Positions 18,755-30,399 of a stretch of DNA of 64,000 nucleotides are shown in pieces. Each line of letters starts with the position of its first letter. Within the stretch, counting starts at the first letter, position 1. The notes beneath the pieces are model-generated. The model had not been told where the DNA came from. It saw only the letters and a program-made list of their open reading frames with translations, and searched no databases. This DNA is from Candidatus Synoicihabitans palmerolidicus (GTDB lineage: Bacteria > Verrucomicrobiota > Verrucomicrobiia > Opitutales > Opitutaceae): positions 52,314 through 116,313 of the forward strand of contig JAGGDC010000005.1 of assembly GCA_020809425.1 (NCBI GenBank), given 5' to 3'. Both the position numbers and the translations under genes were made by a program.

Positions 18755-21700
18755 TAGCTAAGTCCTCCCGTGCGCAGGGCGTTCTTCATGATCGAGGTAT
18801 GACCGTCACTGGGTTCCTCCGCGTGACCATGCTCCTCGCCGTGGGTTTCGCCATGAGGAGCTTCGCCGTGACCGGAACCATGGTCATCGCCATGAGAGGG
18901 ATGATTCTTGGTGTTATATTCAATGCGACTCAGCGGCAGGTCATCGTAATCCGGCATGTGCGGATTCGAGTTGCGCAATTTGCCAAGATAGGTGGTGCGG
19001 GGACGGATATTCAGGTAACCCAACAAAGCGTAGTCTTGTTCGCGGGCCTTGGCCTTCGACACTTTGCTTTCCGGATCCTTGATGTTGCCAAACTCAATGG
19101 CGTCGACCGGGCAAACTTGCTGACAAGCCGTCTTGATCGTGCCGTCCGGGACCACGACGTTGTCGCTGTCGCGGGCCTTCACCTTCTGCTCGATCTTGGC
19201 CTGCTGGATTCGTTGCACGCAATAAGTGCACTTTTCCATCACACCACGCATACGTACGGTCACCTCCGGGTTTTTCGCCATCTTGACGAGCTCCGGCATG
19301 CCCTTTTCACCCAATGGGCCCATGTAGAGCTGGTCGAGCGACCGGTCATTCCAGTCGAAGAAGTTGAAGCGGCGCACTTTATAGGGACAGTTATTGGCGC
19401 AATAACGCGTGCCGATACAACGGTTGTAAGCCATGACGTTCAGGCCTTCCTCGTCGTGTACCGTGGCGTTCACCGGGCAAACGATCTCACAAGGCGCAAG
19501 TTCACAGTGCATACAGGCAACCGGCATGAGCGAGGCTTGGGGATCCTCCGGGATCTCTTTGTTTCCCTCACCGCCAAACGCTGCGGCATCGATCTTGCCA
19601 TCCGAGTAGTAGCGATCCAGACGAATCCAGTGCATTTCACGACCGCGCAGGACCTGTTCCTTCCCGACGATCGGAATGTTGTTCTCCGCCTGACAGGCCA
19701 CGACGCAGGCGTTGCAGCCAATACAGGTGTTGAGATCAATCGACATACCCCATTGGTGCACGCCATCGAACTCAGGAGTTTTGTAGAGTGAATTGCCTCG
19801 TGGAATCTCCGCCGCCGCCGCCGCCAAAGGCATGTCCTTGTCCTTGCCAAGATTGGCGGGTGCATGGGACTCAATGCCGAAGCTATCGACGAAGTTGGGG
19901 TTGCTGTCGAACTCCTCTTTATTGGCCTCACGGACTAAATCACGGCCCTCCATGGACCAGTGCTCTTGCTGATTCGCCAAGTAGTAGCGCTCGCCGGTCA
20001 ATGTGATGGTCGCGCCAGTGGCAAACTCAGACTGCTGCGATGAACGGGCCGGATAATAGTCGAAACCAGCGTCCTGCCCTACTCGACCACTGACCTTGCG
20101 GCCATAGCCAAGGGGCAACACCATGGTCCAATCAGAGAGACCCGGTTGAATGTGCAGCGGCCCCCGCACGGTGGCAGCGTTGACGGTGACTTCACCAATG
20201 AAAGCGTTTTCTTTGCCCTGCGGGTATTCGGCCAATTCTTTGCGCGCAACTTGAATCGCGGCCCCACCTGGTTCGATACCGAGTTCACGGCCCAAACGGG
20301 GACTTACCAGAATGGCGTTGTCCCAAGAAATCTTCGTGATCGGATCTGGACACTCTTGCAACCAACCATTGTTGGCGAAACGGCCATCATCGATTTTGTG
20401 ATCAATCACAAACCGCACTTCGAGACTGTCTTTGTTCAGTGCCTTGTAAGACGGCGCTACCGCGAACAGAGCCGAAGCTCCGGCTTGGTCGTAATTGACC
20501 GAAGCAATCGGGTAAATGGACCCGTCTAATAGTCCGTCATGCAAGAACTTTCGGAATGCGTCCTGTGCATTGCCACCAGCTAGTTTAGTTACCGTATCGA
20601 AAACGATCGAATAGGGATCGATCGTATCAGAACCAGCCAGTCGGGCAACAACTTCAAGTTCGGTCAGGCCGTCAAACAACGGCAAAATCATCGGTTGAAC
20701 CGGCACCACTGTGCCGTCGGCGGTGCGTGCATCGCCCCAAGACTCCAAATAGTGAGTCGCGGCGATGTGCGTTCCGGCCAAAGCAGAAGTTTCATCGACG
20801 TAGTATCCGTAGCGAACGACCTCGGACACGGCGCCAGCGACTCCTGCGAAATCGAGATCGGCCGGGGCATTGTAAGCAGGATTGCCACCCAACACCACCA
20901 AGGTCGAAACCGTGCCAGCCTTTGCGACGGCAGCAAGATCTACCAGAGTAGCCACGTTGCTCTGGGGCATTTCCACAAAATCAATCGTAGAACCGATATT
21001 ACCCAAAAACGCGTTGATCGCGTAAGACAACGCATGAACTTGCGCCGGTTGATGGGCTCCGGCAACAACCAGACACTCGCCTTTGTGCTCCACCAAGTCC
21101 TTGGCGCACGCCTCGATCCACTTTTCCTGATCCTTGAACTCGAGACCCTGCGCGAGGCGGGCCACGGAAGACTGACCAGATAACTTCGCCAACAATGCGG
21201 CGGCAAACGCCAACATGTGGCTACTCGCGAGACGTAAACGGTGGTCAGCCATCGAACCGGTGAGCGTAAAGGTGCTCTCCACCGCGTAAAGGCGGTTCAT
21301 CGGATCGTTGGCCTTAATCACCCTGCGACCCTTAGCGAAATCGCGAGCATAACCCAGCGCGCCGGACTCTGCATGGAAAAAATCGGCGTCAATCGCCACG
21401 ATGCGCTTGGCTTTCGCGAAACGATAGAGCGGCTTCACGTTTTTACCAAACGCGGCTCGAGCCGCCGTCGCAGGGGGCGTATCGATCACCGCATCATACT
21501 CGGCCCAAATAGCCTTCGGCAGTTTCTTCTGCAGAGACTTTACCAAACGAGCCCGGCTCGGGGATGATGAAGTTTCTGCCAGAATGGCTAGGCCTGCTCC
21601 ACCAGTGGCAACTGCTGCTGAGTTAATCGCCGCCAACTTGTCGCGCATCGCAATCGGCGTGGAAGCGGTTCCATCCAAGGTGTGAGTCGTCGCCCGGTCC

Positions 21701-22155
21701 GGATCATAGAGATCCAATACCGAAGCCTGAGCGAGCATCAAGGACGCTCCGCCATACGGCGCGTAGGTGGGGTTGCCTTCAACCTTGGTCGGACGTCCTT
21801 GGTGGGTCTCGGCCAACAACGGCACAGCAGCCCCTCGTAACGGGAACGAGGTCGCGTAATACTGAGGCACCCCTGGGATGACGCCTTCAACCGACTTCCC
21901 GTAAGGGAGAATATTAGCTTCAGGACGCCGGCAGCCAGTGGCCAGTCCCATGCCACCCAAGGCGAAGGACGCCGCCATCAGCTTGAAGAAATTACGGCGA
22001 TCGACACCGTTCAGATCGGCCGCGCCGTCCGGAAACTCGCGAGCGAGTTTGTCTTGGAATCCTGGCGTTTCCACGAGTTCGTCGAGGCTGCGCCAGTAGC
22101 GCGGACCACTCAGCTCACGCGCGGAGGGTTCGGGGTGTTCTACTTTACGTTTCAT
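18754..22155 (-). CDS. actB: Alternative complex III iron-sulfur / molybdopterin-oxidoreductase-like subunit B (TAT-exported)
   Basis: ActB (1133 aa) is the large periplasmic subunit. The N-terminus carries a TAT-type signal, with the twin-Arg in [18 protein letters not shown] (about residues 54-71). A molybdopterin-oxidoreductase-like domain without expected cofactor follows (about 90-760). The C-terminal ferredoxin-like domain (about 790-1060) holds four Cys clusters: [49 protein letters not shown] and [15 protein letters not shown] with a later [11 protein letters not shown]. These bind three [4Fe-4S] and one [3Fe-4S] cluster in the family. A His-rich tail ([24 protein letters not shown], in parts) is unusual and may bind metal. 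The ATG overlaps the actA stop. Confidence 0.93.
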
Positions 22156-22808
22156 CGGTGGCAGCCAGAGCAGCTTTGCGGAGGATTGATGTTCCAGTCG
22201 TGAACAAATTTTTCACCATCAGCGATTTGGCCTTCCTTGCCGCCTGGATGTTCCCAGTCGAGCTGGGTCACGAGTTTCGGGTCGCGGAGATTGGGAGCCG
22301 GATTGCGATGACAATCCAAACAGAAGCCCATCGAGAGTGGTTTGGTGTGGGTCACCACTTCCATTTCATTGACCTGACCGTGGCATTCGACGCAGGAAAC
22401 ACCACGATTCACATGCACTGAGTGGTCAAAATAGACATAATCGGGAGCTTGGTGGACTCGCACCCACTCGACCGGGTCCCCGGACTCGTAGCTCGCACGA
22501 ACCGGCGCGAGCAATGAGCTCTGGTTCTTAACTTGCGAGTGGCAGTTCATACACGTCTGCGCAGTCGGCACGGCGGCATGTCCCGCCTTCTCCACCGTGG
22601 AATGACAGTAACGGCAATCGATACCGAGCTCACCGTTATGTTTCGCATGACTGAATGGCACCGGCTGCACCGGGGCGTATCCAATCCGCGTGTACTTCGG
22701 AGTCGCATAATAGGTTGTGGCAGCGGTCACGATACCACCAAAAACCACCAAAAAGAGGATGATCTGCAGCGGCAGCTGATTGGCCGATTTGGGGAAAATA
22801 TTCGACAT
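22152..22808 (-). CDS. actA: Alternative complex III pentaheme cytochrome c subunit A
   Basis: ActA (218 aa) has one N-terminal membrane helix (LPLQIILFLVVFGGIVTAATTYY) and five heme c motifs: CRYCH, CMNCH, CVECH, CLDCH and CSGCH. These form the electron wire on the periplasmic side. It is the first gene of the operon actA-B-C-D-E-F. Its ATG is at 22808, and the stop overlaps the actB start (ATGA). Conserved family elements around the hemes, such as PFSHAKHNGELGIDCRYCH and VYFDHSVHVNRGVSCVECH, make the assignment firm. Confidence 0.93.
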   Translation of the reverse strand: MSNIFPKSANQLPLQIILFLVVFGGIVTAATTYYATPKYTRIGYAPVQPVPFSHAKHNGELGIDCRYCHSTVEKAGHAAVPTAQTCMNCHSQVKNQSSLLAPVRASYESGDPVEWVRVHQAPDYVYFDHSVHVNRGVSCVECHGQVNEMEVVTHTKPLSMGFCLDCHRNPAPNLRDPKLVTQLDWEHPGGKEGQIADGEKFVHDWNINPPQSCSGCHR

Positions 22809-22841
22809 GGGCCGGAAATTTTCCGGACAGACTTGCTTCGG

Positions 22842-23045
22842 TTAGAGCGAATCCGCGTCACGTGCTACTGCACGAGACTCGGCCTTCAGCCGGAACGGGG
22901 TGCCCCCCGACGGGTGGACGACCGCCTTGGTGGCGGACTTCGCGAGTCGTTTAGGCGCGAATACGGAAGCGGCAAAAAGCGCTCCGATTCGGCCAAAGAA
23001 AGACTTGCGAGAATGCGGCTGGCTCACGGGTTCTGGAGTAGTCAC
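22842..23045 (-). CDS. Small basic protein upstream of actA, tentative
   Basis: An open frame of 67 codons, from GTG at 23045 (or 23051) to 22842, lies directly ahead of actA on the same strand. It reads TTPEPVSQPHSRKSFFGRIGALFAASVFAPKRL and ends AESRAVARDADSL. It is basic with one short hydrophobic patch (IGALFAASVFA). I do not recognise it. It could be a real small leader gene of the respiratory operon, or chance coding in the promoter region. The frame extends upstream to 23141, but that part is less protein-like. Confidence 0.35.
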   Translation of the reverse strand: MTTPEPVSQPHSRKSFFGRIGALFAASVFAPKRLAKSATKAVVHPSGGTPFRLKAESRAVARDADSL

Positions 23046-23177
23046 GGTCACCCGGTCAAAGAACCGGTCGCCTATTCCAAAGTAAAACAAAAATTCCCCT
23101 CGAATTTGACGGGGGCGAAGTATTAGCGGGGTCAGCCTCATTGGCCGCCGATGCTAATCCACTTTTCCGGCGCGGTT

Positions 23178-23209
23178 AACGCTGGTTAAGGTTGAACGCT
23201 GGTTAAGGT
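23178..23209. repeat. Tandem 15-bp direct repeat before the clpX 3' end
   Basis: AACGCTGGTTAAGGT occurs at 23178-23192 and again at 23195-23209, separated by TG, just beyond the clpX stop codon. The role is unknown. Confidence 0.8.
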
Positions 23210-23211
23210 AG

Positions 23212-24498
23212 TCATGCGGCGTTCTTAGAAACGGTCTTGGGAGCCCGTCGTAATGAAGGGCGGCGCTTACCTGCGACGACGGCTGAATCGATCACAACTT
23301 CTTCCACATTATCCCTATCAGGAAGCTCATACATAACTTCGAGCATGATTTTCTCCATGATCGATCGTAGCGCCCGCGCCCCGGTCTTGAGGTCAATCGC
23401 CTTCTGCGCAATCGCTCTAATCGCATCCGGAGTGAACCGCAGGCGCGCTCCATCCATGGCGAACAACTTCGAATATTGCTTCACCGTCGCATTCTTCGTC
23501 TGCAATAAAATCTTTTGCAGGTCGGCAATCTGGAGCTGATCCAAAACTGAAACCACGGGCAGTCGACCAATGAATTCCGGGATCATCCCAAACCTCACTA
23601 AATCTTCCGGGGCTATCTCCCTCATCATTTCTACCGGATCGAGGTCGATCTCTTTATCTCGATTAAAGCCCAAGGAACGCGAACCGAGTCGTTTCTTGAT
23701 GATTTCATCGAGCCCCACGAACGCCCCCCCACAGATAAACAAAATGTTGGCGGTATTGATCTGGATATACTCCTGATTCGGATGCTTCCGCCCTCCTTGT
23801 GGTGGGACATTACAAACCGTGCCTTCCCAAATCTTGAGCAGGGCCTGCTGCACCCCCTCACCGGATACGTCTCGGGTGATCGATACGTTCTCCGTGGTTC
23901 GGCGAATCTTGTCGATTTCGTCCACATAAATAATGCCGCACTCCGCCTTCTTCACGTCGTAGTTTGCCGACTGTAATAGTCGCAACACCACGTTTTCAAC
24001 GTCTTCCCCGACGTAACCCGCCTCCGTCAGCGTCGTCGCATCGGAGATCGCAAACGGCACATCCAGAATCCGGGCCAACGTTCGAGCCAGCAGAGTCTTG
24101 CCTGAACCGGTCGGCCCAGCAAGCAGGATGTTGCTCTTTTCCACTTCCACTCCGTCAAACTCGGGCGCGAGTTCATTGGAGTCCTTTGCAAACCCCTGAC
24201 CGGTATCAAAAGCTAATCGCTTGTAGTGATTGTAGACCGCCACCGATATCACCTTTTTGGCGTGTTCCTGACCAATCACATGTTCGTCCAGCGTTACCTT
24301 GATTTGCGCCGGTTTCAACCGCCTGAAAGACGGCTTCGCTTCGATCGGACTTTGCTTGGTCTCACGATCAATGATCGTCTTACAAACGTTCACGCAGGAG
24401 TCGCAGATGTAGACGCCAGGACCCGCGATGATTTTTTTCACCTCAGTCTGGGATTTCCCACAAAAGGAACAGAGCGTCATCCGGGACGATTTAGCCAT
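23212..24498 (-). CDS. clpX: ATP-dependent Clp protease ATP-binding subunit ClpX
   Basis: ClpX (428 aa) is the AAA+ unfoldase that delivers proteins to ClpP. The N-terminal zinc-binding domain has Cys pairs LCSFCGKS and [10 protein letters not shown]. The AAA+ part has Walker [12 protein letters not shown], Walker [12 protein letters not shown], pore loop [10 protein letters not shown], sensor region [11 protein letters not shown] and the IGF-type ClpP loop near [16 protein letters not shown]. Arg sensor 2 lies in [15 protein letters not shown]. The C-terminal basic tail ([17 protein letters not shown]) is a little longer than usual. The order tig-clpP-clpX is the standard bacterial one, with 117 bp between clpP and clpX. 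Confidence 0.96.
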   Translation of the reverse strand: MAKSSRMTLCSFCGKSQTEVKKIIAGPGVYICDSCVNVCKTIIDRETKQSPIEAKPSFRRLKPAQIKVTLDEHVIGQEHAKKVISVAVYNHYKRLAFDTGQGFAKDSNELAPEFDGVEVEKSNILLAGPTGSGKTLLARTLARILDVPFAISDATTLTEAGYVGEDVENVVLRLLQSANYDVKKAECGIIYVDEIDKIRRTTENVSITRDVSGEGVQQALLKIWEGTVCNVPPQGGRKHPNQEYIQINTANILFICGGAFVGLDEIIKKRLGSRSLGFNRDKEIDLDPVEMMREIAPEDLVRFGMIPEFIGRLPVVSVLDQLQIADLQKILLQTKNATVKQYSKLFAMDGARLRFTPDAIRAIAQKAIDLKTGARALRSIMEKIMLEVMYELPDRDNVEEVVIDSAVVAGKRRPSLRRAPKTVSKNAA

Positions 24499-24615
24499 AG
24501 GGGAAAGTTATCGGTACGTTTGTGCGTGTCGAGGGGAGAAAAATGCAGAAACGGACCAGGCAGTTTTGATCCATCCCCTTAGCCCCTCCACAAGAGGGAT
24601 TTATCTAAGAATAAA

Positions 24616-25239
24616 CTAAGCGACCGAAGGTACCGCTAAGTTCTTCGCTTCGTCGGTACTCTCAACCACGTGATCAACAATTCCGTAGGTCTTGGCCTCG
24701 TGGGCACTCAGGTAATAGTCACGATCTGAATCTTTAGCTACTTCCTCCGTCGTCTTGCCTGTGTGCTTGGCGATCGTGGCGTTTAAAGTCGTCCGCCAGC
24801 GCAAAATTTCTCTGGCCGCAATGGTGATGTCGGCCGTTTGACCACCCGCGCCTCCTGAAGGTTGGTGAATCATCACTCGACTATTTGGCAGCGAGAACCG
24901 CTTCCCCTTGGTGCCGGCAGCAAGCAGTACCGTGGCCATCGATGCTGCCATTCCGATACAGTACGTCACCACATCACACTGCAGGAAGTTAATGGTGTCG
25001 TAGATGGCCATGCCACCGGTCACCACACCGCCCGGCGAGTTGATGTACAGATGGATGTCCTTTTTGGGATCCTCCATCTGCAGGAACAACAACTGCGCAA
25101 TAACGCTGTTGGCGACTCCGTCATCAATGGCCGTGCCGATGAAAATAATCCGATCCTTCAGGAGACGGCTATAAATGTCCATCGACCGTTCACCACGACC
25201 GGTATTTTCGATGACATAAGGAATGTAATAAGAGCTCAC
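24616..25239 (-). CDS. clpP: ATP-dependent Clp protease proteolytic subunit
   Basis: ClpP (207 aa) is a serine protease that forms a double-heptamer chamber. The catalytic triad is visible: Ser100 in GMAASM, His125 in [10 protein letters not shown] and Asp174 in DSDRDYYLS. The oligomerisation and processing region [18 protein letters not shown] and the handle helix segment are present. The start is ATG at 25239. It lies between tig and clpX on the same strand, 35 bp after tig. Confidence 0.96.
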   Translation of the reverse strand: MSSYYIPYVIENTGRGERSMDIYSRLLKDRIIFIGTAIDDGVANSVIAQLLFLQMEDPKKDIHLYINSPGGVVTGGMAIYDTINFLQCDVVTYCIGMAASMATVLLAAGTKGKRFSLPNSRVMIHQPSGGAGGQTADITIAAREILRWRTTLNATIAKHTGKTTEEVAKDSDRDYYLSAHEAKTYGIVDHVVESTDEAKNLAVPSVA

Positions 25240-25274
25240 AGGCGGGAATGTTATCGGACGCCGCTGCCAGATCT

Positions 25275-26600
25275 TTACTCGGACTTGGCGGCGCCCTCGG
25301 TCACAGTGGCTTTCGCCACCACCAAATCAAGGGTCTTGTCGAAGAGGATTGATTGCTGGATCGAACGCAACCGATCACGGGCCTTTACCAGCTCTTTCCC
25401 AAACTTATCCGACGCCTGGCCACTCTGTATGGCTTGCTGGTAGATGAACTGGTTCATGTCGTTTTCTTCGACATTCACTTTCTCCTTCGCCGCAATCTTC
25501 GCTAGGAGGAGCTGGGTCTGAACCCGTGTCTCCGCCGCCTGACGAGCACTGGCAAACAAGGCTTCCTTGTCCTGCTCGAACTTCTCGGCAGGGACGCCTT
25601 GCTTCATCTGCTGGTCAATAAACTGACGTAGCACGCCTTGAATCTCATGCTCCACCAGCGACTCGGGCGCGGCAATGGCCACCTTGGACAACATGGCTTC
25701 ACTCACTTGGCGGCGTTGCTCGGCACGGTTGCGGCCGTCTTTTTGCATCTTGATATTATTCCGAATGTTAGACCGAAGTCCTTCCTCATCATAGGCTTGT
25801 TGGGCTTTGCAAAACTCCTCATCAATCTCCGGCAGAATGCGTTCCCGCACTTCCTGCACTTCAACCGCATACACGGCTGTTTTTCCGGCCAACGCTTCAA
25901 CGGCCTTGAACTCAGCGGGGAAAGTAATGGTGACGTCCTTCTTATCGCCCGCCGCGAGGCCACCAATTTGCGCGCCTAAGCCAGGGATTAATCCTTCATT
26001 CTCACCTTCAACTTCTTCCCACGTCTGGGGAACCTTGCCGTAAATTTGTTTTTCGGGCGCGAGCTCGAAGATCGGTGTTCCGTCAATCGAACCTTCGTAG
26101 GCGAGTTTCACATAGTCGCTCTTTTGCGCTGCACGCTCCGCCACCTTAAAGTCAGCCCGCTCCGCCCGCACGTTCTCCAGGACCTTTTCAATTTCCTCGT
26201 CGCTGGCTTCAGTCGGCTCGACGGTAATTGGAATCCCTTCGTAATCGGGGAGCTCAAAGACAGGTTGGATATCCACGGTCACCGTGATCGCTGCAGGAGC
26301 ATCTTTCGAAATCTCTCCCTCTTCCACATTGACGACGTTGATCACATCCAATTTCGAATCCTTGATCGAATCCTGGTAGGCCTTCGTCACGATCCTTTTG
26401 CGAAACTCCTCATCGATCTCCTTCGCGTAGCGCTTTAGCACCATGGCTGCCGGCGCCTTGCCTGGTCGAAAACCCGGAATACGGGCCATCTTGGTAAATT
26501 CAGCGACAATCGCCTGATGTTCAGAAGTGACTTCAGTAGCCTCAAAGGAAGCGACTAGACTCTTGCGGGTTTCGGATACGTCTTGGGTTTTGATGTTCAC
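25275..26600 (-). CDS. tig: Trigger factor, ribosome-associated chaperone/PPIase
   Basis: The product (441 aa) binds nascent chains at the ribosome. The N-terminal ribosome-binding domain has the signature [15 protein letters not shown] (GFRPGKxP). The PPIase-like domain (about 155-245) begins [19 protein letters not shown], and a helical C-terminal arm domain follows (about 250-430). The length is typical. The start is ATG at 26600. It is divergent from the DUF4338-ISAs1 element; 194 bp separate them and probably hold the tig promoter. Confidence 0.95.
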   Translation of the reverse strand: MNIKTQDVSETRKSLVASFEATEVTSEHQAIVAEFTKMARIPGFRPGKAPAAMVLKRYAKEIDEEFRKRIVTKAYQDSIKDSKLDVINVVNVEEGEISKDAPAAITVTVDIQPVFELPDYEGIPITVEPTEASDEEIEKVLENVRAERADFKVAERAAQKSDYVKLAYEGSIDGTPIFELAPEKQIYGKVPQTWEEVEGENEGLIPGLGAQIGGLAAGDKKDVTITFPAEFKAVEALAGKTAVYAVEVQEVRERILPEIDEEFCKAQQAYDEEGLRSNIRNNIKMQKDGRNRAEQRRQVSEAMLSKVAIAAPESLVEHEIQGVLRQFIDQQMKQGVPAEKFEQDKEALFASARQAAETRVQTQLLLAKIAAKEKVNVEENDMNQFIYQQAIQSGQASDKFGKELVKARDRLRSIQQSILFDKTLDLVVAKATVTEGAAKSE

Positions 26601-26794
26601 AACCGGTATTGCGGTGAAGGATTCATTGAAAGAGTTGGAGAACCTACCGCGCAGAATTCCGCCCGGTCAATGCCGGATTCGCCCGGATTTGCCTTCACGC
26701 CATGGTCTTTTCCCGTGACGGGTGAAGTGATTGAAGGTCAGCGGTGTAACTTTGAGCTAGACCATTTGGACGATTTTCGATCTGTTTCAGTGGG

Positions 26795-29700
26795 ATGGAG
26801 TCTAAAGATGAAACGGAAAGGGAAGCGACGAACGCAACCCCGGAGCAGAAGCACTGGGATCGAAACGTGGCGGTGCGCATGGCCACTGCGGCCGAGCAGG
26901 AGTGGTTCGACGCGCAGCTGCACGAGCGGCACTACTCGGAGCGTGTCCCACAAGCGCAAGAGGTTGGAAATGCGGATATAGCGTAAAAATAAAGAAGCCG
27001 AAATTGGGGGGATTTCCTGGTTTCGGCACAAAAACGGCGTGTATAATTTGGTGTGAACAATACTACCGAAGCCGTCGCCCCGGAAGTTGCCCTGAAAACC
27101 TGACTGCGTCCCGACCTGACTCCGGTCAGACCCAACAAAGATTACGCCGCGTTTCGCGATCAACTGGCGGGGCTCGACCAGTTGCTGGCCAACAGTCACT
27201 TGGAAGCGATGGCCGTGGACTTTGCCCGGAAAAACTGGCGGGGCGACGACGTGGCCGGGTTGCCGCGACACCTGCAGTTCGCGCGCAAGGCGCTGCGGGT
27301 GCAGGTATTGCGCATGATGCTCGGAAACATCAGTTTGCGTAAACTTTCCCTGAGCATCGCCTCCAGCGATCTGTTGGCCGACTTTTGCGGAGCGCGCCGG
27401 ATCGACGGCATCACGGGGGTCTCCCAAAGAAAGCGTGCGGGAGCGTGCGTCCAAATGCTTCACCGCCGGGCAGGTGCGCAGGATGAGCCAAGTCTTTATC
27501 GAGATGTGCGGTGAGGCGGACCGGGCGAGCGAACTGGGACTGGCTGCGGCGCAGCCGATGGATACGTGCCTGGTGGACTCGACCTGCCTGCAGGCCAACA
27601 TCCATTTCCCGGTCGACTGGGTGCTCTTTCGCGACGTGAGCCGCACCCCCTTGCTCAAGGCTGGTGAAACTGCTCCGTGCAGCGGGGTTGCGGGGTCGGA
27701 TGCCGAACGAGCCGCCAGTCTTTGCCACGCAGATGAATCGGTGGTGCATCGCGATGACCCACAGCCGACGGCGCCGCGATGCGAAGCGGGCCCGCAAGGG
27801 CGTGCTCCGCCAGATGAAACGCCTGCTGCGCACCATCGGCGAGCACGCCCGCCGCCACCGCGACCACCTCGCCGCCGACTACGCTCGGACCCGCTTCAGT
27901 GAGCGCCAGGCCACCCGCATCATTGCGCGCATCGACGCCAGGCTCGAGCAACTGCCGGCCGCGATCAAACAGGCCCACGAACGCATCATCGGCGCGCGAC
28001 CAGTGCCCAACGCCGAGAAGATCCTCAGCGTCTCCGAACCCGACGTGCAGACCGTGGTCCGGGGCAAGGCGTCCGGCGAGGTTGAGTTTGGCAACACCCT
28101 CATGATCAGTGAGAACGTGACGGGGTTGATCACCGATTGGCAGTTGGTATCAGGGAATGGCTCCGGCCGAATGGCGTCAGTTCGCCCTGAGCACCCCGAT
28201 CAAAGCGGCGAGCACCGACCGAGGCTTCTCGACCAAACGGCTGTGCGAACGCTTGGCCGAAACCGACATTTATGACGCCACTTGCCCTCCGCGATCCGCA
28301 GCTGCTGCAACGGCGCATGCAGGAGCCGCAGTTCGTGGCGCTCCAACATCGCCGGGCTTCGACGGAGGCCGCATCGCCATCATCAAGCAACGCCAAGGCA
28401 AGCGATTGAGAGCCAGAGGCTTCACGAATCGCTACCTGGCGGTAGCCTGGAGCATCCTCGGTCACAACCTGTGGCTCATCGCCCGACTGCTGGCCGACCA
28501 ACCACCGCAGGCCCAAGCCGCCTAACACCACCAAGCCTACTCCAACGATGAACAATAAACCGGCTGCTGGAGGTTCCCTCATGGAAACGATCCAGGCACT
28601 GACTGCTGCGACACTGCAATTTAGCCATAAATTGCATCTGCGCGCGCCTACATCCGCCATTGGTAGCCGGAAATCCGCTCAAAAAATCGGCTTTCCTGCC
28701 CCCCTTCCAAAATCAGGGTAAATGGGACACGCACTACTTGGGATCCGGGCATCCGGTGGGCGATTACCTGCGCCAGATTGTCGAAAGAGGGGGGGCGGGC
28801 GGTGTGGCGCTGCTGGCGTGGGGTCCGGTCTGCTACGCGCTCAAGGACCGGGACCGGTGGGTGGGCTGGGATGCGACCCGCCGGGTCGAGCGGCTTTCCC
28901 TGGTGGTGCAAAACCGCCGCTTTCTACTGCTTACCAAGCGCGGCGAGGAGCCTCATTTCGCCTCCCAGGTGCTCGCTGCGGCCGTGCGCACGTTGCCGGG
29001 CCATTGGCAGGAACGCTTCGGCTATCGGTCGCTGCTAGCCGAGACCTGCACCGACCCGGAGGCCTACCAAGGCACGTGCTACAAGGCCTCCGCGTGGGAG
29101 CCGGTCGGGACCAGCCAGGGTTACGAACGGCACCGAGGCGACTTTTACCGCGAGCACGGCAAACCCCAAGCACCTGTGGCTGCTGCGGCCCCGGCACCCC
29201 TCGGCCAAGGCCCTGCTGAGCGCCCCCGATCCCGCTTTGCTCGAGGACTACTGGGCGGGACTGCGCCGCGCACCCACCGGCACCCTGCCGCTCAGAAACG
29301 GCCCGTTGCCCTCTCTGTTGGAGGCCCTGTGCGGCGTGCCCGATCCGCGCGCCAACAACACCCGCTGCAAGATCGGTCCGGTTCTTGGCCTCGTGGCGCG
29401 CTCGCGTTGCTGGCCGGCCGGCGCGACATCGCGTCAATCGCTCGTATGGCCAACCTGCTCGACCAAGACCAGCGCTTCGCCCTGGCCCGTGAGGCCGGCA
29501 CAAAGGTCCGCCTGGCCCCCAGTTACAGCGTGTTTTACGACGTGCTCACCCGGCTCGATCCGGAGACCTTTGCCCAGGCCCTCACAACCGCTGGCTCACA
29601 GCCCACGCCAGTGCCCTGCCCGGAGCGCTCGCCCTGGACGGAAAGTTTATCCGCGACGCGGTCGGGGTGCTCAGCCTGGTCGAGGCCGACACCGGCGCGC

Positions 29701-30397
29701 CGGTCGCCCTGGCCATCGTCGATCAAACGGAAAACACCTCGCGCAGTGAACAGGCCCGCGCCGGTGAGGTGTTGGCCGCCGCGTCGTTGGACGAGCAGAT
29801 CGTCACACCGGCGACGCCTTGCACGCCACCCGCGAGCAGGCCCGCACCATCGTGGGAAAAGGCGGCGAGTATGTGCCCCAGATCAAAGGCAACCAACCCC
29901 AGCTGAGCGCGCTGGTGCAGCGCGCCCGGACCGTTCCACCCCTTTTTTTGAGCTGACCGATCCGAGTCGGGACCGCGTGACCACCTGGCGGGTGTCCGTG
30001 GTGGTGGTCACGCCCTCGCAAGCCGACTACCCCGGGCTGCACAGCCTGGTGCTCGTGGACAAAACCACGGTGCGAAAACGCGACCTCACCGAAAGTTGCG
30101 AGCAACGCGCCTACGCCAGCAGCCTGGCACCCGCAGAACGCAGCCCTGCGCAAATGCTCGCCTTGATCCGCGGGCACTGGGGCGGAGTGGAGATCCGCAA
30201 CCACTGGCGCCGCGACGCCTGCTGGCGCGAAGACCACTCGCGTACCCGCAACATCAACGCCCTGGCCAACCTGCGCCCTCTTGCGCAGCGTCCTGCTGCG
30301 CGTCTGCGCCCAACACTGGCCCGAGCGGCCCCTGCCGCACGTCTTCGAATCCTGCCAACATTCCACGCATATCTCCCTGCGCGCCATCCATTCCTAA
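26795..30397 (+). pseudogene. DUF4338 (DruA-like)-ISAs1 fusion transposase, interrupted by IS copy 3 and frameshifted
   Basis: Two exons of one former gene flank IS copy 3 (26939-28732). The N-terminal DUF4338 domain reads WDRNVAVRMATAAEQEWFDAQLHERHY, stops at the insertion, and resumes HYLGSGHPVGDYLRQIVE, ALLAWGPVCYALKDRDRW and LAETCTDPEAYQGTCYKAS. Then comes an ISAs1-type transposase: SLLEALCGVPDPR, the first Asp in ALDGKFIRDAVGVLS, GDALHATREQA, the KGNQP block and the acidic region GHWGGVEIRNHW...EDHSRTRN. Several frameshifts (about 29165, 29390, 29590, 29810, 29940, 30270) disable it. DUF4338 is also the family of DruA in Druantia defence, but here it is a transposon accessory domain. The element's own termini were not found. 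Confidence 0.8.
26939..28732 (+). mobile_element. IS copy 3, nested inside the DUF4338-ISAs1 gene
   Basis: The left end is GAGCGTGTCCCACAAG at 26939 and the right end TGGGACACGC near 28732. CACTACT occurs just before the left end (26930-26936) and just after the right end (28732-28738); six to seven bases are duplicated, in line with the 6-bp duplication of copy 2. Removing the element restores the DUF4338 reading HERHYLGSGHPVGD. The transposase is broken: TGA near 27103, the shared frameshift near 27425, more near 27660, 28150 and 28290, and a deletion relative to copy 1 around 28185 (the QSLERQNQFD segment is missing). Confidence 0.9.
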
Positions 30398-30399
30398 AA

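Noticed and set aside
18799..19791. 330-codon plus-strand open frame opposite actB
   Set aside because: It is the antisense shadow of a strongly conserved gene and shows no family pattern.
26795..30397. Druantia anti-phage defence locus
   Set aside because: Only the DUF4338 domain is shared; it is fused to a transposase, is disrupted, and no druB-E or helicase genes are present.
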